In this document: positions 60,814-64,000 of the stretch, one piece after another
Position numbering within the stretch: the stretch's first letter is position 1
Layout of the letters: each line of letters opens with the position of its first letter
Assembly (NCBI GenBank): GCA_019247515.1
Contig: JAFAOS010000231.1
Location: 1 to 64,000 of the forward strand
Origin: Chloroflexota bacterium
Lineage (GTDB): Bacteria; Chloroflexota; UBA6077; CF-72
DNA: 64,000 nt
Reading direction: 5' to 3'
Position numbers and translations under genes: made by a program
Notes under the pieces: generated by a model
Databases searched by the model: none
Told to the model about the DNA's origin: nothing
Seen by the model: the letters and a program-made list of their open reading frames with translations, nothing else

Positions 60814-61578
60814 TTAGCGCGTCCAGAACCCGTGCGGGTCGGCCGCGCGGATCAGGCGCAGCTCGTCCGCCGTCGGCTCGGGCGTGGGTGGGCAGTCTTC
60901 GGACACGCGCAGCGGCCAACCCGTGGCCGCCTGCACCGCGGCGGGAGTGGTGAAGGGGTGATGCGCGGCCAGGTAGGCCTCGTGCGAAACTTCATCGAAG
61001 CGCAGCACGCCCAGCGTGGTGATGACCGCGGCTGGCCCGCCGCGCACCAGGCCTGCACGCTGGCGCCAGTCGGGAGAGCCGTCGCCGTATCCCGGCGAGG
61101 TGACGAAGTCGACACGCTCTCGCAAGCGCCGCGGCTCGTGCTCCATCAAGGTGACGAGCCGCCGAGCCAGACTGGCGATGTCGGCCCCGCCGCCACTGCC
61201 CGGCAGCTTGACGCGCGGCGCCGCACGCGGACCGATGCGATTGGTGTTGATGTTGCCGAAGCGGTCGACTTCGGCGCCGCCAATGAAGCCCAGGTCCACG
61301 TCGCCGTGCTGCAGCAGCTGCATGACGTCCACGAGTCCGGTCGCCAACGCGGCGCCCTGCACGTTCGGCGCGTCGCTCATCGTGTACAGATCGGGCGGCG
61401 GCACGCGATCGCGAACCAGTCCGTTTTCAAAGATGCCGATGGCCGACGGCGCATGAGTGCGTTTGGCCACTGCGAAGGCCAGCAGCGGCAGGCGCATGCC
61501 GACGAAGACGACCTCAGCATCGCGGATCTCGCGAGCCGCGGCCACGACCATCAGCTCCTGGGCTGTGTAGTCGCTCAC
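60814..61578 (-). CDS. CoA-transferase family I beta subunit (GctB/IpdB-like)
   Basis: The 254-residue protein has the beta-subunit pattern AAREIRDAEVVFVGMRLPLLA, a candidate catalytic Glu in IGIFENGLVRD, DLGFIGGAEVDRFGNINTN and LPGSGGGADIASLA. This pattern occurs in glutaconate and related CoA transferases and in the IpdAB pair that opens steroid ring products. The GTG at 61578 overlaps the alpha stop by four bases. A frame to 61698 is rejected because it lies in the alpha gene. The CoA-linked substrate cannot be specified, though the preceding catabolic genes make an aromatic or steroid-like acid plausible. Confidence 0.78.
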   Translation of the reverse strand: MSDYTAQELMVVAAAREIRDAEVVFVGMRLPLLAFAVAKRTHAPSAIGIFENGLVRDRVPPPDLYTMSDAPNVQGAALATGLVDVMQLLQHGDVDLGFIGGAEVDRFGNINTNRIGPRAAPRVKLPGSGGGADIASLARRLVTLMEHEPRRLRERVDFVTSPGYGDGSPDWRQRAGLVRGGPAAVITTLGVLRFDEVSHEAYLAAHHPFTTPAAVQAATGWPLRVSEDCPPTPEPTADELRLIRAADPHGFWTR

Positions 61579-62465
61579 GCGTAGTCGACCTCCGCCGCGA
61601 GCTGCCTGCTCGAGGGCCGCAATCGCTCGAGTCGGTCGCCCAGCTTCTCGCGATAGGCCTGGAGGTCGGGCACCTCGAGCACCCACTCGCGCAGCCATCG
61701 CAAGTAGCCGTCGCGCTCGCGCGTGGCCCCGTGATACTCGGCGAACGCCGCGTGGTCGCGCCCGTAGTAGCCCTGCACTGGCGAGGGGTGAGCGCCGCCC
61801 GGCGCGTGCACCACGGCCGCCACTCGATGCGGCGGCAGCAGGATGCGATTCGGGTCGCTCAGGATCACCTCAGGCGCCACGATCTCTTCGGCGGTCAGGA
61901 TGACCCTGCGGGCGGCCAGCCCTGCTTCGCGGGTGATGCCCAGGTTGCCCCAGCAGTGCGCGTGGCCCTCGGCATCGGCGCGCTGCACGTGCAGGATCGC
62001 CACGTCCGGCTCGATGGCCTGCACGTGCAGCAAGCCTGGCTCCGCGGGCCTCAGGCGCGGGTTGTTGGTGACCAGGTCGGAGCCGAGCAGACTCCGCGTT
62101 GGGACATACGGCACGCCCATTGCGGCGGCCAGTAAGCCCAGGCCGATCGAGAAGTTGGAATGCTCCTCGAGCTCGAGTGGCGCGGGGATGCCGTGTTCGA
62201 CGGCGCGCCGCAAGTTGTGGCCCAGGCCCGCGCTGACATTGCCAACCCAGGCAGCCGTGATGCGTCGCACACCGCCTGCCCCGATGAGCTGATCGAACAG
62301 CATGTCGGAGATCGGTCCAATGAGCTCCAGCCCGCTCCGTCGTTGGCGCATCAGCGCGTGCCCCGCGGCGAATGGGATCAGCGCTTCGAGCGCGGTGCCC
62401 ATGACCACCGAGGCGCCATCAGGCACGAGCTGGCGCAGCGCCTCGTCGAGGCCCAGCAGCTTCAT
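61575..62465 (-). CDS. CoA-transferase family I alpha subunit (GctA/IpdA-like)
   Basis: The 296-residue subunit starts LDEALRQLVPDGASVVMGTA and has the alpha pattern GAGGVRRITAAWVGNVSAGLG, EEHSNFSIGLGLLAAAMGVPY, and HVQRADAEGHAHCWGNLGI, followed by AARRVILTAEEIV. It pairs with the beta subunit to move CoA between acids or, in IpdAB, to hydrolyse a ring thioester. The gene is divergent from the rhodanese gene by a gap of 61 bases, and translationally coupled to the beta gene. The usual GxGG-like motif near the start is less canonical (VMGTALEA), which may matter for the substrate. Confidence 0.8.
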   Translation of the reverse strand: MKLLGLDEALRQLVPDGASVVMGTALEALIPFAAGHALMRQRRSGLELIGPISDMLFDQLIGAGGVRRITAAWVGNVSAGLGHNLRRAVEHGIPAPLELEEHSNFSIGLGLLAAAMGVPYVPTRSLLGSDLVTNNPRLRPAEPGLLHVQAIEPDVAILHVQRADAEGHAHCWGNLGITREAGLAARRVILTAEEIVAPEVILSDPNRILLPPHRVAAVVHAPGGAHPSPVQGYYGRDHAAFAEYHGATRERDGYLRWLREWVLEVPDLQAYREKLGDRLERLRPSSRQLAAEVDYA

Positions 62466-62526
62466 GTTTTGTACGATAGGCGGCGCCGCGACATTGGTAT
62501 CCTGACCTACCGAATAGGGGAAAAGG

Positions 62527-62868
62527 ATGACCCAATCACAGCACGCCCCAGCCGAGCCCTACGGTCGGCTTTCGCCTCAGGCCGCACGCGACCGAATCAG
62601 CAGCGGTGAGCTCACGGTCGTCGACGTCCGCGAACCGTGGGAATACGCCCGCGATCACATCCCGGCGTCGACTTTGACGCCGCTGGGCCAGATCATCTCT
62701 CGACCGCAGGAATCGATTACGGCTGATAATGTCGTCTTCGTGTGCGAGGTCGGTCAGCGCAGCGCGGTCGCGGCCGAGCTGGCCGCGGCGGCGGGCATGC
62801 AGCACGTGTTCAACCTGGAAGGCGGCATGCAAGCCTGGCGCAGCGCCGGGCTGCCCGTTGAAAGCTGA
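62527..62868 (+). CDS. Rhodanese-domain sulfurtransferase
   Basis: The 113-residue protein is a single rhodanese domain: VVDVREPWEYARDHIPAS, then FVCEVGQRSAVAAELAAAAG with the active Cys and the loop that binds persulfide, and FNLEGGMQAWRSAG. Such proteins carry sulfane sulfur, here plausibly to the adjacent Fe-S scaffold. GGGGAAAAGG precedes the ATG. Its TGA overlaps a CTG that may start the IscU-like gene, suggesting coupled translation of the sulfur carrier and scaffold. Confidence 0.85.
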   Translation: MTQSQHAPAEPYGRLSPQAARDRISSGELTVVDVREPWEYARDHIPASTLTPLGQIISRPQESITADNVVFVCEVGQRSAVAAELAAAAGMQHVFNLEGGMQAWRSAGLPVES

Positions 62869-63245
62869 GCGCAGCGGAGCAGAGCTCGGACGACACGCGG
62901 CCGCGGTTTTCGGCTGTCACCATCGACCACTTCCAGCATCCGCGCAACGTTGGACGCCTGGCGGATGCCGATGGCGTCGGCCGGGTCGACGATCCCAGTA
63001 CCGACACGATGGTGCAGATCTTCGTCAAGCTCTCGCCTGCCCGTCGCGTGCTGGACGCCGCGTTCAGGACCTTCGGCTGCAGCGCGTGCATTGCCGCGAG
63101 CAGCGTGGCGACCGAGCTGTTGGTCGGCCGTGACGCGCCGCCGACGGCCGACGAGCTGGATCTAGCCCTGGACGGGCTACCCGAAGATAAGCGCTACTGC
63201 GCCGACCTCGTGGCCGAGGCGGCGCGCCGCGCCCTGAGTCCGTGA
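62865..63245 (+). CDS. IscU/NifU-N-like Fe-S scaffold relative
   Basis: The frame opens right after a stop at 62859 and has no ATG, GTG or TTG before the domain, so I place the start at CTG 62865, overlapping the rhodanese stop by four bases (CTGA). It gives 126 residues: VTIDHFQHPRNVGRLADADG, then FGCSACIAASSVATELLVGR and LPEDKRYCADLVAEAAR. Two of the three scaffold Cys are present, but the first (usually in a C-G-D loop) is replaced in DPSTDTMVQIF. It may be a degenerate or modified scaffold. An ATG at 63009 would skip one third of the domain. Confidence 0.65.
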   Translation: MSAAEQSSDDTRPRFSAVTIDHFQHPRNVGRLADADGVGRVDDPSTDTMVQIFVKLSPARRVLDAAFRTFGCSACIAASSVATELLVGRDAPPTADELDLALDGLPEDKRYCADLVAEAARRALSP

Positions 63246-63256
63246 CCGACTGCTGA

Positions 63257-63556
63257 CTAGGGGTTCGGGCTGCCGCTGGGCGAGTCTGCTGACCCGCTCG
63301 AGCCAGTCGGCGTGTTCGAGCCGCTCGATGGCGGGGTCGAAGACGAAGAAGAAGTCGACGTCGAGCCGCCGATCGAGCTCGACCCGCTCGAACCGAAGCT
63401 GCTTGTGCTCGACGGCGTGCTGCTGAAGCTGCTGGTACTGCTGTAGCCGCCGTAAGTGTCCTGGTCACTGCCCAGGCCCAGGAGGTCCCGTCCGAATGAC
63501 TGCCAGGCCCAGTAGCCCGCTGCACCGAACGCCACTCCCAAGAGGAATCGGAACAT
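63257..63556 (-). CDS. Small Ser/Gly-rich membrane protein
   Basis: The 99-residue protein has a single N-terminal hydrophobic stretch (FRFLLGVAFGAAGYWAWQSFG) and a tail dominated by Ser, Thr and Gly. No family is recognised. The tail could be a flexible surface region. It ends convergently 11 bases from the IscU-like stop, and begins four bases after the end of the heme A synthase gene on the same strand. Confidence 0.55.
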   Translation of the reverse strand: MFRFLLGVAFGAAGYWAWQSFGRDLLGLGSDQDTYGGYSSTSSFSSTPSSTSSFGSSGSSSIGGSTSTSSSSSTPPSSGSNTPTGSSGSADSPSGSPNP

Positions 63557-63560
63557 AGAT

Positions 63561-64000
63561 TCAGGCTACGCCAGGGCGCTCGAAAACGCCAGAAGGCAGC
63601 CTGACCTCCGCGGGTTGCACCGAGCGCAGCGCCTCACGCAGAACCAGCGTCAGCGCCGCGAACAGCAGCCCCATCAGGCCGGCGTGCAGCAGCGTGCTGA
63701 GCAGCCCGAGCCGCGTCCAAACGATCAGGGCGCCGCTCAGGGCCTGCAGGATTCCCAGAACCGCCGCGCACGTCGCCACACTGGACGCGACGTCCATCTG
63801 GCGGGCCTGGTAGGCCAGGACGCCGAGCAGGATCACCGCGCCCAGCGCCGCCACGCGGTGCGCAAACACGATGCCAGTGGCCGCATCCAGCGGCGGGATG
63901 ACCTGACCGTTGCACAGCGGCCAGTCCAGACAGCCGAGACTCACGTCGGCGTGGCGCACGTAGGCGCCCAGGTACACCACCCCGAGGACATACGCGGTGG
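63561..64000 (-). CDS. ctaA: Heme A synthase (CtaA/COX15-like), C-terminal part, cut by right edge
   Basis: The minus-strand frame is open to the window edge and ends at 63561, giving about 146 residues. It begins AYVLGVVYLGAYVRHADVSL and GCLDWPLCNGQVIPP, the conserved Cys-bearing outer loop of CtaA/COX15, then IVFAHRVAALGAVILLG with a heme-binding His, and further helices (LLSTLLHAGLMGLLFAALTL with another His). The enzyme oxidises heme O to heme A for cytochrome oxidase. A GTG at 63980 is only an internal start. Because the edge cuts it, the first helices are missing here. Confidence 0.78.
   Translation of the reverse strand, partial: TAYVLGVVYLGAYVRHADVSLGCLDWPLCNGQVIPPLDAATGIVFAHRVAALGAVILLGVLAYQARQMDVASSVATCAAVLGILQALSGALIVWTRLGLLSTLLHAGLMGLLFAALTLVLREALRSVQPAEVRLPSGVFERPGVA

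Overview
The window is a high-GC bacterial chromosome segment, most likely from a soil-type member of the Chloroflexota. Evidence for this is the set of secreted or membrane proteins with long Pro-Thr tails, two large Ser/Thr-kinase or membrane proteins of that style, orphan lipoprotein solute-binding proteins, IclR-governed catabolic islands, and PBP2 and heme A synthase genes of ordinary bacterial type. No rRNA, tRNA, CRISPR array or insertion sequence was recognised. Taxonomy is inferred from protein style only.

Bases 1-24,270 are an exopolysaccharide region, visibly less GC-rich in its first 18 kb. A long minus-strand operon (17,984 down to 6,476) encodes a GMC oxidoreductase, five sugar-transfer or modification enzymes, a DUF362 protein, a SAM methyltransferase, a flippase, an FkbM methyltransferase and an O-antigen-ligase-like polymerase; most junctions are 4-base ATGA or GTGA overlaps. 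A second flippase, a GT61 enzyme, another FkbM protein and a LamG/beta-helix secreted protein lie to the left. Divergent from the operon are a Wzc-like tyrosine kinase/copolymerase and an RfbF-like cytidylyltransferase. The shared control region holds copies of an odd palindrome (TTTCGTAACGAAA) that recurs just upstream of a ParB-like gene at 23,315.

Bases 24,270-36,500 carry trehalose synthase, a decayed gamma-glutamyltransferase/M20 peptidase pair, an IclR regulator, a tight operon of two class I fumarase-type subunits followed by a fumarate-reductase-type flavoprotein and iron-sulfur subunit, then a GT39-like membrane protein, an alpha/beta hydrolase and a class II aldolase.

Bases 36,500-43,900 contain a broken cytochrome P450, a very strong candidate selenoprotein of the SelW/Rdx family (in-frame TGA forming a CxxU motif followed by a SECIS-like hairpin), a split TPP-dependent decarboxylase, a metal-dependent amidohydrolase, a Rieske oxygenase and a solute-binding lipoprotein: probably an aromatic or keto-acid catabolic island.

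Bases 43,900-64,000 hold a membrane protein/Ser-Thr kinase/ECF sigma factor operon, pirin, a second IclR island (MaoC, SDR, amidohydrolase, acyl-CoA ligase, solute-binding protein), PBP2, a two-subunit CoA transferase, a rhodanese plus IscU-like pair apparently joined by a CTGA overlap, and the end of heme A synthase at the right edge.

The main novelty is the candidate selenoprotein at 37,781-38,098, which an ordinary gene caller would truncate. The second is the palindrome family linking the polysaccharide control region with a ParB-like DNA-binding protein.
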